From the NCBI GenBank assembly GCA_034506395.1, contig JAPDPQ010000038.1, positions 1 to 42,671 of the forward strand: a stretch of 42,671 nucleotides of DNA, written 5' to 3'. Shown here piece by piece: positions 27,049 to 36,326 of the stretch. The notes beneath the pieces are model-generated. The model worked only from the letters and a program-made list of their open reading frames with translations, was not told the origin of the DNA and did no database searches. The position numbers were made by a program, and so were the translations under genes. Numbering within the stretch: the first letter of the stretch is position 1; every line of letters begins with the position of its first letter. This DNA comes from a candidate division KSB1 bacterium. Its GTDB lineage: Bacteria; Zhuqueibacterota; Zhuqueibacteria; Thermofontimicrobiales; Thermofontimicrobiaceae.

Positions 27049-29736
27049 CTATTTCAAGAATAGCATCTTTCTGGTCAATTGCTGATTCCCGATCCACAGC
27101 GTATACAAATACGTTCCGCTGCTGACCTTATTGCCAGCCATGTCCGTGCCATCCCACTGGACCGAATAGCTCCCAGGCATCATGCTTCCATCTACCAAGG
27201 TCTTAATGTGCTCGCCCATCAGGTTGTAGATGTTGAGCGTTACTCTCTCAGCGCGCGCAATACTAAACGTAATGGTAGTGGAAGGATTGAATGGGTTGGG
27301 GTAATTTTGTTCCAGTGAGAAATCCTTGGGCTGATAATGAGCCCGAGGCTCGCTGACGCGGGTGATCTGGTTTTCGAAGCGGAGCACTTTCCCACCATAG
27401 GTGAACACATAGCCAAAATCTTTATTTAGGAACACTCCGCCGACGAAATCATCAGGATCTAACTCGGCAGGAGTATTGATCTGTCCCCAGGTGGCTCCCA
27501 AATCAGTGGTATAGAAAACGCCAAGATCATCCATTGCGAGGATGATGTTGCTATTTGGTATTGCCACGACGCTGTTGACATAGCTATCGGTCGAGGCCAC
27601 AGGATTATCGGTTGGCGACCAGGTAGCGCCTCCGTCTGTAGACATGATAACATATCCGCCGCGGGCAGCGATCATGCCATTGTTCTCATCGCTAAACGCG
27701 ATCGACCGCGGATAATTGGGGATAACCTCGACTGGAATCGTAAAGCTTTCCCACGTCACGCCGAGATCAAATGAGCGGAACACAAATGAGGCATTATATT
27801 CCATATTGGTTGCAGCAAGCCAGACCTTTGGTCCCACGGTGCACGCTGCCGTGCCCCAAGTATAATAAGCATAGGCTGCTCCCAGGAAATTTATGCCAGG
27901 AATTTGGGTCCAGGTCTCACCCTTATCCGTGGATCGGACAAAATACATATTGCCATTCGGTTCAAAATCACCGAACGCGACTGCCGTATTTTCATCGAGC
28001 ACCCGAATGCCATCAAACCATCCCGGGGCGATGACACTGATCATGTAGGAGTGCTTTTCCACCCAGGTGGCGCCTCCGTCCACTGTCTTGTAGATTTTGC
28101 CCTCGGCATCGGCAACCAAGGCGGTATTGGCATCAAAGGCATCCACTTGTGCTGCGCGACCTTTGATAGGCGTCGTATTATGGGTGAATGTCTTTCCACC
28201 ATCGATAGATCGGAATACGTAGGTCTCTCGTGCCGTGGCGTTCACGCCGCAGAACCAGATCGTTTGGCCGTTATCGAGGATTCGACCGGGCTTAAACAGC
28301 AATCCCGTGGGCGGCTGCCCATTGAATAACACCTCCGGCGCCACGATCAAATTATCGAACTTCATGGGCTTGGGGCCGACATAATCCAAGACCACGATCG
28401 GCTGGGTTCCCATGTTCGGGAACGTGCCTGCATCCGTGCTGGATGTGTAGAGCACTTCCATCTCTGGATCATCATCGACATTGGCGATGTTCAATACGGT
28501 CCAAATTCCACCATCCGCGTACATCGAATCGATCATGGCGAATTCATAGTTAGCGGGATCGGTGATGTCGCCACCGCGATAGGCAAGTCGGAAGATAGCC
28601 GCGTTAGGGGTCGAGGCGCGGGAGCCGAAAACGAAATCGAGATGGCCATCCCCATCGATGTCACCGGCGGCACTTCCCCAGGGACCACGAGAGCCGCTGG
28701 GCCAATATTTTGCCATATTCACCAACTCGGTCCGCTTGAGCGAATCCGCATCTTCTTGCAACAAGTAAATGCCCTTGTACGCATCGTTGCCCCAATCATA
28801 AACGGCCAGAATAATCTCTTTGACTCCGTCCTTGTTCAAATCAACCACCTGGCACGATTGATTCGGAGAGCCCCCAGCCATGGGAGGCAACGCGTCATAT
28901 TGCCAGGCGCTTCCGTCCCAAGTAAACTTGGTGATTTCGTTCTCGCAGAAGCTATAAATATGCGGTCCGATCACAGCCACGTCCCACTTGTTCTGGGCTG
29001 TCCCTGACTTCAAGTTGAAATCCAAACCGCTCACCTCCAGGGTCCAGGTCTCAGAGCCATCACCGTTGTCTGGGATGTTGCTCACTGAAACCACCCCGCA
29101 GAAATATCCAGCGCCCGACTTTCCAGTGCGATCGGCAAAAATTAGTTCTTCCGTTCCATCATTATCCGGATCGGCGATCACCCATCGCATTGGACGAATG
29201 TTTTGGTTGTTTTCGGTCGCGATGGTCCATTTGGCGTTGGGGAGATAGTTCCCAGTACCATCTGGCACACCCATCTCATCGCTGCCGTCACCTTTGGATT
29301 CAAACACCAATATTCTTGGGGGATTCTCATTGCCTGCTTCCAAGAAATTCACTGGTCCCCAGTAAAGCTCTGGTTTGCCGTCTTTGTCCAGGTCACCCAT
29401 GGTGAAGCACGGCCAAGTGTTTTGCTTGGGAATATTGGCGGTCGCCTTCCAGACCACTACCCAATTCTCCCCATCTTTTTCTAGCTTATAGATGCGAGGG
29501 ATCAATTCGGTTGGCCCGTCGTTCCAGTTGTCATTCACCAGGAAGATCTCCACGCGACCGTCCTTGTCGATATCGGTGCCAGCGATCATATTCCCGGTGC
29601 CGCCATTATTGAGATTCGCTTCGGGGATCGGAATCTCAGCTTTCCGCACAAATTGCGGTTGGGCAAAATTGTCGGCAACGCTGAACATCAGCGCCAGCGC
29701 CACTAGCAATAAAATTGTACCGATTTTACCTCTCAT
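27049..29736 (-). CDS. Secreted FG-GAP/VCBS and YCF48-type repeat protein with sorting domain
   Basis: The 895-residue protein has a signal peptide (1-25). Residues about 45-450 hold FG-GAP/VCBS-like repeats with calcium-loop motifs: DIDKDG (55-60), GDLDKDG (114-120), and further DPDNDG, DLNKDG and DIDGDG. Residues about 470-790 hold BNR/YCF48-type propeller repeats with SxDGGxTW-like turns (SIDGGKTF, TVDGGATW, STDKGETW, STDGGATW, TTDLGATW). The last 90 residues (806-895) are a sorting domain with NYPNPFNP at 811-818, ending RKMLFLK. Two successive beta-propellers displayed on the surface, for binding or adhesion, is the likely picture; no enzyme site is seen. GGAGGT lies upstream of the ATG. 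The gene follows the PorV-like gene by 103 bases with a hairpin between, as the fourth gene of cassette C. Confidence 0.83.
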   Translation of the reverse strand: MRGKIGTILLLVALALMFSVADNFAQPQFVRKAEIPIPEANLNNGGTGNMIAGTDIDKDGRVEIFLVNDNWNDGPTELIPRIYKLEKDGENWVVVWKATANIPKQNTWPCFTMGDLDKDGKPELYWGPVNFLEAGNENPPRILVFESKGDGSDEMGVPDGTGNYLPNAKWTIATENNQNIRPMRWVIADPDNDGTEELIFADRTGKSGAGYFCGVVSVSNIPDNGDGSETWTLEVSGLDFNLKSGTAQNKWDVAVIGPHIYSFCENEITKFTWDGSAWQYDALPPMAGGSPNQSCQVVDLNKDGVKEIILAVYDWGNDAYKGIYLLQEDADSLKRTELVNMAKYWPSGSRGPWGSAAGDIDGDGHLDFVFGSRASTPNAAIFRLAYRGGDITDPANYEFAMIDSMYADGGIWTVLNIANVDDDPEMEVLYTSSTDAGTFPNMGTQPIVVLDYVGPKPMKFDNLIVAPEVLFNGQPPTGLLFKPGRILDNGQTIWFCGVNATARETYVFRSIDGGKTFTHNTTPIKGRAAQVDAFDANTALVADAEGKIYKTVDGGATWVEKHSYMISVIAPGWFDGIRVLDENTAVAFGDFEPNGNMYFVRSTDKGETWTQIPGINFLGAAYAYYTWGTAACTVGPKVWLAATNMEYNASFVFRSFDLGVTWESFTIPVEVIPNYPRSIAFSDENNGMIAARGGYVIMSTDGGATWSPTDNPVASTDSYVNSVVAIPNSNIILAMDDLGVFYTTDLGATWGQINTPAELDPDDFVGGVFLNKDFGYVFTYGGKVLRFENQITRVSEPRAHYQPKDFSLEQNYPNPFNPSTTITFSIARAERVTLNIYNLMGEHIKTLVDGSMMPGSYSVQWDGTDMAGNKVSSGTYLYTLWIGNQQLTRKMLFLK

Positions 29737-29776
29737 CGAAACCTCCTTACATTTGGTTAATGGTTAAATGAATTGC

Positions 29777-29821
29777 AAAAGACCAGATGTGCTCCACCTC
29801 GGAGATGGAGTAAATCTGGTC
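29777..29821 (-). terminator. Hairpin with short T-run between the PorV-like gene and the FG-GAP/YCF48 gene
   Basis: Arms GACCAGAT and ATCTGGTC (29781-29788 and 29814-29821) pair, with an inner CTCCA/TGGAG stem (29792-29796, 29806-29810). On the minus strand four T follow (29780-29777). It could be a weak terminator or a processing hairpin that lowers expression of the fourth gene. Confidence 0.55.
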
Positions 29822-29839
29822 CAATACTCATCAAATTGA

Positions 29840-30832
29840 TTAAAAAGTCAACGCAAGCGAAAACCGATGGACGCTTTTCAACACGCCCAGATCAGCAAAC
29901 GAATAATCGATCACGGCGCCGCGGTCCCCGAATGCTTTGAGGTCGAGCCCAGTGCCAAAAGTAAAACCGCCCTCATCAATATTGAATCGGTAACCGCCGC
30001 GGAGGAAAAACATTTTATTGAAGCAATACTCCACGCCCCAGTTGTATTGTTCGAGGTTGTTATTGGGATGAATCATATCGGCTGCTGTGGTGATCGTATT
30101 ATGGGGCGTATCCAGCAAATTCACACTGATCCCGATGCGAAAGTTGATGGGCAACGAATAGGTTTCAAATGTTTTTGGCTTGTTCACATCCACGGATTTC
30201 GGATCGCTATAATCGATATAGCTCCCGCTGAATTTGATTTCCGGTCCAAAATGCAGAATCGACATCCCCAAATTCAGTCCATGGAAGCCAGTCCGATACA
30301 GCGTACCCATATCGAGGGCCCAAGCGGTATAACCATAATCGAGGTATTTCTCGCGCACAATTTTGGTCGTCACTCCCACCGAGAGCCGATCCGTCAACAA
30401 CCTGGCATAAGAGAGTCCGAGCGAAAAATTGCTGATGCTGAAATTCTCCCCAGTTCCTTCAGGCTGAAAGACTGTGGTGATCTCCATATCACCGGTCATC
30501 AGATAGGCGCTGCTGATGGCAAACGTTCCGAGATTGCCGAAATCCATGGCGAAGGAGAAGGAACCGATCGAAATATCGGCTGGCCAGACCGTATACGCAG
30601 TATACAGATTTCTTTTATGGATTTCGACCAATCCGGCTGGGTTCCAGAAAACAGAGCCAGCATCATTAGTAAGCGCAGTAAAAGCTTCGCCCATGGCAGT
30701 ACCACGGCCGCCAACACCAATTTCCAGAAATTGAGCGACGGCAGTTCCAACAGGGGCGAAATCCTGGGCATGAATCGATGCCCCTTGCAAACTGACCAAC
30801 AACACCATGATAATAATCTTATTTTTATTCAT
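29840..30832 (-). CDS. PorV/PorQ-like outer-membrane beta-barrel (cassette C)
   Basis: The 330-residue protein has a signal peptide (about 1-22) and the family block GTAVAQFLEIGVGGRG, TAMGEAFTALTNDAG and VFWNPAGLVE. It ends HRFSLALTF with a terminal Phe typical of BamA-inserted barrels. AGAGG lies upstream of the ATG at a slightly long spacing. It follows the 665-residue secreted protein gene by 85 bases. A long plus-strand frame (29867-31018) runs antisense to it and is a shadow. As with its two paralogues, PorV-type cargo shuttling or anchoring for the neighbouring secreted protein is the working inference. Confidence 0.85.
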   Translation of the reverse strand: MNKNKIIIMVLLVSLQGASIHAQDFAPVGTAVAQFLEIGVGGRGTAMGEAFTALTNDAGSVFWNPAGLVEIHKRNLYTAYTVWPADISIGSFSFAMDFGNLGTFAISSAYLMTGDMEITTVFQPEGTGENFSISNFSLGLSYARLLTDRLSVGVTTKIVREKYLDYGYTAWALDMGTLYRTGFHGLNLGMSILHFGPEIKFSGSYIDYSDPKSVDVNKPKTFETYSLPINFRIGISVNLLDTPHNTITTAADMIHPNNNLEQYNWGVEYCFNKMFFLRGGYRFNIDEGGFTFGTGLDLKAFGDRGAVIDYSFADLGVLKSVHRFSLALTF

Positions 30833-30917
30833 AGATCTATTCCTCTTACTCGATATTCAAGTTTTGTTATTATCGAACTCATTTCATTTGGCAAACTGAT
30901 GGAGTTGGCCGGCAACA

Positions 30918-32915
30918 TCATCGAACAATCACAAATTTGCCCACCTTGGTGCCTAACGAAGGTGAATCGACCACAAACATGTAGATTCCTGGGGCTGCCT
31001 CTTGGTTATTTCGGGTGATTAAATCCCATTCTGCTACGCTGGGGTTGCTGCTGCCCAAGAAATCTTCGGTCTTGCGAACAATTTCACCAGAGGTAATTTC
31101 ATCCACCAAATCGCCATCTAGGGTGAAAATCTTCACCGTCGCATCTGGTGGCAGATTAATAAATTGTAAGCGATGTTGCCATGGATCAGAATCGCTCGGA
31201 ATCCGGTTGTTCCAGATCGCGCTACCGACGTACGGATTGGGCACGACCTTGACGCGATCGAGCGCAGAAGCGACTGGATTTGCAGGACAGATGTACTTCA
31301 CATTGGCCAAAATATTGGTTTCGAGCACTCCGAATGGTTCAGGCAGCGGTTTACTGAACGATTGAACGGCATAATAATAATCAAATCCTAAGACAATATC
31401 TCGGTCGATGATTTGAAACTTGCCGGGTTCATCCCCAGGAGGTGGAGGCCAACTGGCGCTGCCGGTGGTGTCGATATAGGTTCCCAGACCCAATGGTTTG
31501 AAATCAAAATTTCCAATGGCGGTTTTCCCAACACTCTTCCAGACCTTAAACCCCTGGAAGTTCTCATTGGCAAGCGGAGAATTATCCCAAATGACCTTCA
31601 CACCTTTGGTGACACCATTTTCGACGTACAGTTCAAGTTTCAGATCTGGAGGGGGTGGGGACAATGAAGCGATTTCATAATTGGCATCAACGATCAATTG
31701 GGCGACTCTCATATTTTTCACCAGCTCGACCAGGCTATAAATGCCGCCACGGACAGGATCGCTTCCGACAGCAAGTGCCGCTGTAACAACAATAGAATCG
31801 CCCGCTGCAAACGTCTCCAGCGGTCCTAAGGTGAGAATCGCACGGTAATCATAAGGAAATGGCTTGCCGCCAGATACAATCGGTCCCTCAAATACCTTTG
31901 GGGCCATCATGCGATCGTAGGACTCTTTATCGGTAGCGGGATCATTGTAGATATGATTTTGATGAAACGAGCTGACCTTGAATGATGCGGGATAGGTCTT
32001 CAGCACGCGAAATCCGATGAAGCCAGGTGACTGCAAGGTCCCATCAGGCCCAGGATTGCCAGTATCATCTGGTTGTCCATTATCTGCTGGATAGCTTGGA
32101 TTATCGGCATCCCACATGAACATCATCTGGCTATCTGCATCTGCAGAAGTCAGGCCATGATCCACCTTCGACCAATCAGGGAAATAGGTGAACCAATCCC
32201 AATTGGCATTGCAAGCGCCTAAGTCATCTTGATTAGAAAACCGATACTCCGCATCCCAATTAGGCAATTTTGTCACATCGGCATCCATCCGATAGGTAAA
32301 ATAGAAGTTTTTCAGATCACGAGGCGTATCAGGATACCCATCTCCATCAGAATCGATACCGACGTTCTTGATCGTGTATTCATAGATAATAAAATCATCT
32401 CGAAAGCTTTCGCTCCAGGCATAAGTCCGTTCGATCACCTCTACACCCAGTGGGGTATGCTCGGAAGCTAACGGCGCTTGGACATCATAGTACCGCGTAT
32501 AGGTATCTTCCTCTGATCGGGCACCAGGGCCAGTAATGACATGAACTGAATCAAGCGGTGCGAACTCGTGATCATCCGCCTGCGACGAACGGATCACGCC
32601 ATCCACTTCAGCGGTTAACCAGATGCTACCGCGATACAAATATGAATTGCCCGAGCCGCCAGGATAATCGCATGAGGGCGTTCGGTTCACATAAGCATCG
32701 TCGCCAGCGTACCCAAAATTCGTCACTCGATTCCACAACGTACCGATCTTGTGATATTTCCAGTTATCTGGAACGATTGGGCCGACAGCCGATTTGTCGC
32801 TTTTTGCGATGGAGAACCGCTGTTTCTGGCTATCAGCACCCCACATCGGAGTTGTAAGAACGGCCAAGACCAGCCACAAAATAATCAGGGCATGAAAACG
32901 ATATTTTAATATCAT
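30918..32915 (-). CDS. Large secreted protein with PNPY-type C-terminal domain (cassette C)
   Basis: The 665-residue product has a signal peptide (about 1-26). It matches the cassette A and B proteins in order: WSESFRDDFIIYEYTIKNVG (167-186, like the FFKFEVINKG and IVFKYFITNTG blocks), GFRVLKT (301-307), LGPLETFAAGDS (363-374) and a fibronectin type III-like region (about 425-530; NFQGFKVWKSVGKT, YYYAVQSFSKP). The C-terminal domain (about 553-665) has VVPNPY, LQFINLPP and VKIFTLDGD and ends GKFVIVR. It is shorter because the region between the fibronectin domain and the C-terminal domain is almost absent. The ATG has GGAGG seven bases upstream, 27 bases after the receptor stop. No enzymatic motif is seen. 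Confidence 0.8.
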   Translation of the reverse strand: MILKYRFHALIILWLVLAVLTTPMWGADSQKQRFSIAKSDKSAVGPIVPDNWKYHKIGTLWNRVTNFGYAGDDAYVNRTPSCDYPGGSGNSYLYRGSIWLTAEVDGVIRSSQADDHEFAPLDSVHVITGPGARSEEDTYTRYYDVQAPLASEHTPLGVEVIERTYAWSESFRDDFIIYEYTIKNVGIDSDGDGYPDTPRDLKNFYFTYRMDADVTKLPNWDAEYRFSNQDDLGACNANWDWFTYFPDWSKVDHGLTSADADSQMMFMWDADNPSYPADNGQPDDTGNPGPDGTLQSPGFIGFRVLKTYPASFKVSSFHQNHIYNDPATDKESYDRMMAPKVFEGPIVSGGKPFPYDYRAILTLGPLETFAAGDSIVVTAALAVGSDPVRGGIYSLVELVKNMRVAQLIVDANYEIASLSPPPPDLKLELYVENGVTKGVKVIWDNSPLANENFQGFKVWKSVGKTAIGNFDFKPLGLGTYIDTTGSASWPPPPGDEPGKFQIIDRDIVLGFDYYYAVQSFSKPLPEPFGVLETNILANVKYICPANPVASALDRVKVVPNPYVGSAIWNNRIPSDSDPWQHRLQFINLPPDATVKIFTLDGDLVDEITSGEIVRKTEDFLGSSNPSVAEWDLITRNNQEAAPGIYMFVVDSPSLGTKVGKFVIVR

Positions 32916-32942
32916 TGATTTGCCTCCTTGGTATCACTCAAT

Positions 32943-35822
32943 TTAAAATTGTACCGCCAGACCGCAACGGAATTGACGACGATCGCTATAGGCCTGGGGA
33001 TTACGGATGTACGCGCCTGTGACATTGTCGATGGTAATGATCGAAGGATCATTGGTGATTTCGTAATAAAGCGAACTCCCAATCCAATCCACATTGCGCC
33101 GATCGAACAAATTAAACACATCCACAAAGAAATCGAGATTGAAATTGGATAGTTTGACCTGTCGAATCAGCTTTAAATCGGTGGTCGTGGTGTATGGCAG
33201 GCGTTTATCATTGACTTTGCCCGAACCGTAAGAAGAATAGGGTAAGCCACTGCCATACCGGAATTGCAAATTGGCGATCCAATTGGCAAGCGGTCGCATT
33301 CCGGCCCATTGCAGGCCAAAATCCCCTGGCGTCCGCAACGTCAATGTAGCGTTCACTGTATGGGTTTGGTCGAAATCCAAAATGTTCATCCGTCGCGCAT
33401 CGGTGAACGAACCAGTGCCACCGAGATAATTAGAGCTTCGGCCCTTCGCGATCGAATAGGTATAGTTGGCGGTCGCACCCCAGAACCGACCAGTCCGCTT
33501 AGTGAACGTAAATTCCAGGCCTTTGATGTTGCCGTAATCCGCATTGGTGAAAATATTGAGCTCGATATTCTGAATGCTGCGCCCGACGTATTTTCTCCAG
33601 TCCATCAAATTGGTCACGTCTTTATAATAACCAGTGATGGTCCCTTTAATGTCATCGGAGAATTGATGTTCAACTCCTAATTCATAAGCCACTGTTTTCT
33701 CCGGTTTCAAGTCCGGGTTGCCGATATAATTGCCCACTTTGGTGAGCGATTGAATGCGATGGTTTCGATAGAGGAAATAGCCATCAGGACGCTGGAAATA
33801 ATGTCCATAAGTGAAATGCAACACATCCCGCGCGGTGATGGGATGGGAGATTCCCAAGCGCGGACTGAATTGGTATTTGGCTGTGGCTTTTTTAGGATTC
33901 AGAAAAAGCGGGATACCGTTTTCATCTACTTCGGTATAGGGATAGTTATAATCTGCTGGAAAATAGATTGGGTCCTTCCAACCATTGGGATTGAACACAT
34001 CAAACCGCAACCCGACCAGTGCAATAATGCCCTGGAACTCGAGCTTATCTTGAATATATGTGGCAAAATCATAGGTATCTTCATCCCAGATGTCCTTTCG
34101 GACGGCCGCAAGGTTCAAGGTCCAACTGATGTTCTCAGTTTTGGTCCGATGCAGATACAGCTCAAATCCTCCCTTCAAGAGGTGATTGGCATTCACTTGG
34201 CTCACCAGATCCGCCTTGAGGCTATAGGTCCATGATTGCTGATCGCGGTAGCCTGGATCATCGCCGCGGATCCACCAGTAATTGTTTTCTCGCTCCCGAT
34301 AGATGGGATGTGGACCTGGCTTGTTGATATCCCAGACTAGGTCTTCCTTGGTGTCACCATCCCCATCCCGATCATCCACATCTCTGGTGGCATAATGATA
34401 GTTGGTGTAGAAATTATTGAATCGGATCTCATAGAATGTATTGGGGCTGAGCGTATGGGTCCAGATAGCGTAGCCGATATTGCTCTTTTTCTGATAATTC
34501 CATAAATATTCCTGCATGCCAGCGACATAATAATTTCGAAGTACATTGTAGGCAACACCACTGGGCGTTTTGCCCGGTGAAACTACAATTTCGCCCTGTT
34601 GGGATCGAAATCGGGAAGGATCCTTGACGTAAACGTAATGATTAATGGTATCGCCTTTCATCGTTTCCACATCGAAGTATTCGTTGACTGGGTAATCTGG
34701 GGCAGGGCCATATTTTGCCGCGGGAAAATAATATTGATCCCAATCACTATTATTGAAAACAGCCCCAACAGCCAATTTATAATTAGACGTCATCCGATAG
34801 GTCAATTTGCCCTGATAAGTCTGATCAAAGGATTTTTCATTCAAATAGAACCCTTGATCTTTGTCGGTGATTTCGGCAGATAGCGATAGCAGCATCTCTC
34901 CTGGGATCTTCAGCCCTATGGTAGGAAGGGCGAAAGATGTGAGAGGCTCTGGGCCATTCAAATTGAACTCGTAGATTTTTCGTATCGGCCGATACCTGTT
35001 CTGCCATGGCAATTGAGCCCCAATCGAATCGCCGAAGAACGATCGTGAGCTGGTTGAGACATACCGATTGATATTCAAGCTGCCGAAATCGGTCGTGGTC
35101 GCGCGAACTTTCCCTGAATATTTCGAGGTCCCTTCCTTTAGCGCCAGATTCAAGATGCCAGACTGGACATTCCCATACTCAGCACTGAATCCGCCGAGTG
35201 ACACTTCCATTTCCTGGATGCCATACTCAGGCACATCGCTGGTAAAACCGCCAAGATTGCCAGAATATTCACCAGCAGGATCTTTCACTGGAATACCATC
35301 GATCAATACCAAAACCTCACCTGTGCGACCGCCGCGGAAGTGGTTGTTCACAACGCCCGCTTGAATATTCGCCATCCCCTGGAAATTATCGATCGGTTTG
35401 ATATCGAATTCCTCGGCTGAAACAAAATGCCGCGTAGAAATTTCATCCTTCTGAATCATAGGCCGTTCAGCTACGATGGTTACCCCCTCACCAACCTTCA
35501 GCACTTCTGTCGTCAATGCAAAATCCACTTTGGTCGTAATATCAATGGAGACTCGAACGTTTTGGACGACGACGCTGCTATAACCCATCATCGTGGCTTT
35601 CAAGCGATAGGTACCGACTGGGACATTAAGGATCACGTAATAGCCATTAATGTCCGTTGCGGCACCCATAGTTGTCCCTTCAATAACCACATTGACGCCA
35701 GGCAGCGGTTGCCGATTCTCAGCATCGACGACAGTGCCAGCAATTTTGCCGGTCACTCCACCAAATAAAGCTGCAATTGGAATTAAAGACAGCCATAGTA
35801 CCAACATCAGTTTTTTGACCAT
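32943..35822 (-). CDS. TonB-dependent outer-membrane receptor with N-terminal carboxypeptidase-regulatory-like domain (cassette C)
   Basis: The 959-residue protein has a signal peptide (about 1-21), a carboxypeptidase-regulatory-like domain (about 23-103; GTVVDAENRQPLPGVNV, then GYYVILNVPVGTYRLKATMM), an AERPMIQKD linker (118-126), a plug (about 130-235; FRGGRTGEV, IDGIPVKDP, GGFSAEYGNVQSG) and a barrel ending FRCGLAVQF. The plug of this copy departs most from the others: NIVT becomes NLALKEG and HVRGG becomes HFRGG. GGAGGAG lies just upstream of the ATG. It heads cassette C, 27 bases before the secreted protein gene. Uptake of an unknown substrate at the outer membrane is expected. Confidence 0.92.
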   Translation of the reverse strand: MVKKLMLVLWLSLIPIAALFGGVTGKIAGTVVDAENRQPLPGVNVVIEGTTMGAATDINGYYVILNVPVGTYRLKATMMGYSSVVVQNVRVSIDITTKVDFALTTEVLKVGEGVTIVAERPMIQKDEISTRHFVSAEEFDIKPIDNFQGMANIQAGVVNNHFRGGRTGEVLVLIDGIPVKDPAGEYSGNLGGFTSDVPEYGIQEMEVSLGGFSAEYGNVQSGILNLALKEGTSKYSGKVRATTTDFGSLNINRYVSTSSRSFFGDSIGAQLPWQNRYRPIRKIYEFNLNGPEPLTSFALPTIGLKIPGEMLLSLSAEITDKDQGFYLNEKSFDQTYQGKLTYRMTSNYKLAVGAVFNNSDWDQYYFPAAKYGPAPDYPVNEYFDVETMKGDTINHYVYVKDPSRFRSQQGEIVVSPGKTPSGVAYNVLRNYYVAGMQEYLWNYQKKSNIGYAIWTHTLSPNTFYEIRFNNFYTNYHYATRDVDDRDGDGDTKEDLVWDINKPGPHPIYRERENNYWWIRGDDPGYRDQQSWTYSLKADLVSQVNANHLLKGGFELYLHRTKTENISWTLNLAAVRKDIWDEDTYDFATYIQDKLEFQGIIALVGLRFDVFNPNGWKDPIYFPADYNYPYTEVDENGIPLFLNPKKATAKYQFSPRLGISHPITARDVLHFTYGHYFQRPDGYFLYRNHRIQSLTKVGNYIGNPDLKPEKTVAYELGVEHQFSDDIKGTITGYYKDVTNLMDWRKYVGRSIQNIELNIFTNADYGNIKGLEFTFTKRTGRFWGATANYTYSIAKGRSSNYLGGTGSFTDARRMNILDFDQTHTVNATLTLRTPGDFGLQWAGMRPLANWIANLQFRYGSGLPYSSYGSGKVNDKRLPYTTTTDLKLIRQVKLSNFNLDFFVDVFNLFDRRNVDWIGSSLYYEITNDPSIITIDNVTGAYIRNPQAYSDRRQFRCGLAVQF

Positions 35823-36326
35823 TAGCTCCTCCTTGAAAAATTTTTAGGCAAGCATTTGGTGCAGCAGTTTTGAAAAGAAATGAATAGAAGTTTAGCGGAA
35901 TAAATTCGGGTTGATCCCATCATGGCTTTATAAAATAATCGGATTTTTAAATTGCTTCCAGGCGGAATAGTGATTTTGCCGCATTCATGGGATAATGACC
36001 TTTTTAAAATTAAAAAATTTCATATTAAAGTCAAGAAAAAAATTTTCCCTCTGTAAAATTGTTTTCAGTGCTGAAGCAACTAAAATCGTCTTCCACCACC
36101 AAAGGTTCATCCAGTTCTGTCATACCTCCGATTTAACCAATTTCATTTCTGAAGAATCATTGGAATGAACCAAATCCCTACCTGGACTTGCAAATGAAAG
36201 AGAGGATCTTCGCAGATTCTCAATTCCTCGTTCTTGTTGGACTGAACAAAACAGCGTCATATTTGAAAAGCTCAGATCATCTCAAAACGGCACTTATTGA
36301 ATCAAAGCGAACCTTTCAATGGCAAT
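35823..36326. other. Intergenic region upstream of cassette C
   Basis: This 504-base gap holds the ribosome site of the cassette C receptor and an AT-rich stretch at 36000-36055. In it, TTGACT (minus strand, 36034-36029) could be a -35 element, but no good -10 follows at 16-18 bases, so a promoter is only suspected. No frame, strong hairpin or repeat is supported in the rest. Confidence 0.45.

Noticed and set aside
29867..31018. 383-codon plus-strand frame
   Set aside because: It is antisense to the PorV-like gene and the end of the 665-residue gene, which both have signal peptides and family motifs; its translation shows no domain or start signal.
9222..35822. SusC/SusD polysaccharide utilisation loci
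   Set aside because: The receptors are SusC-like only in broad layout; no SusD lipoprotein (signal peptidase II site with TPR fold) is encoded next to them.
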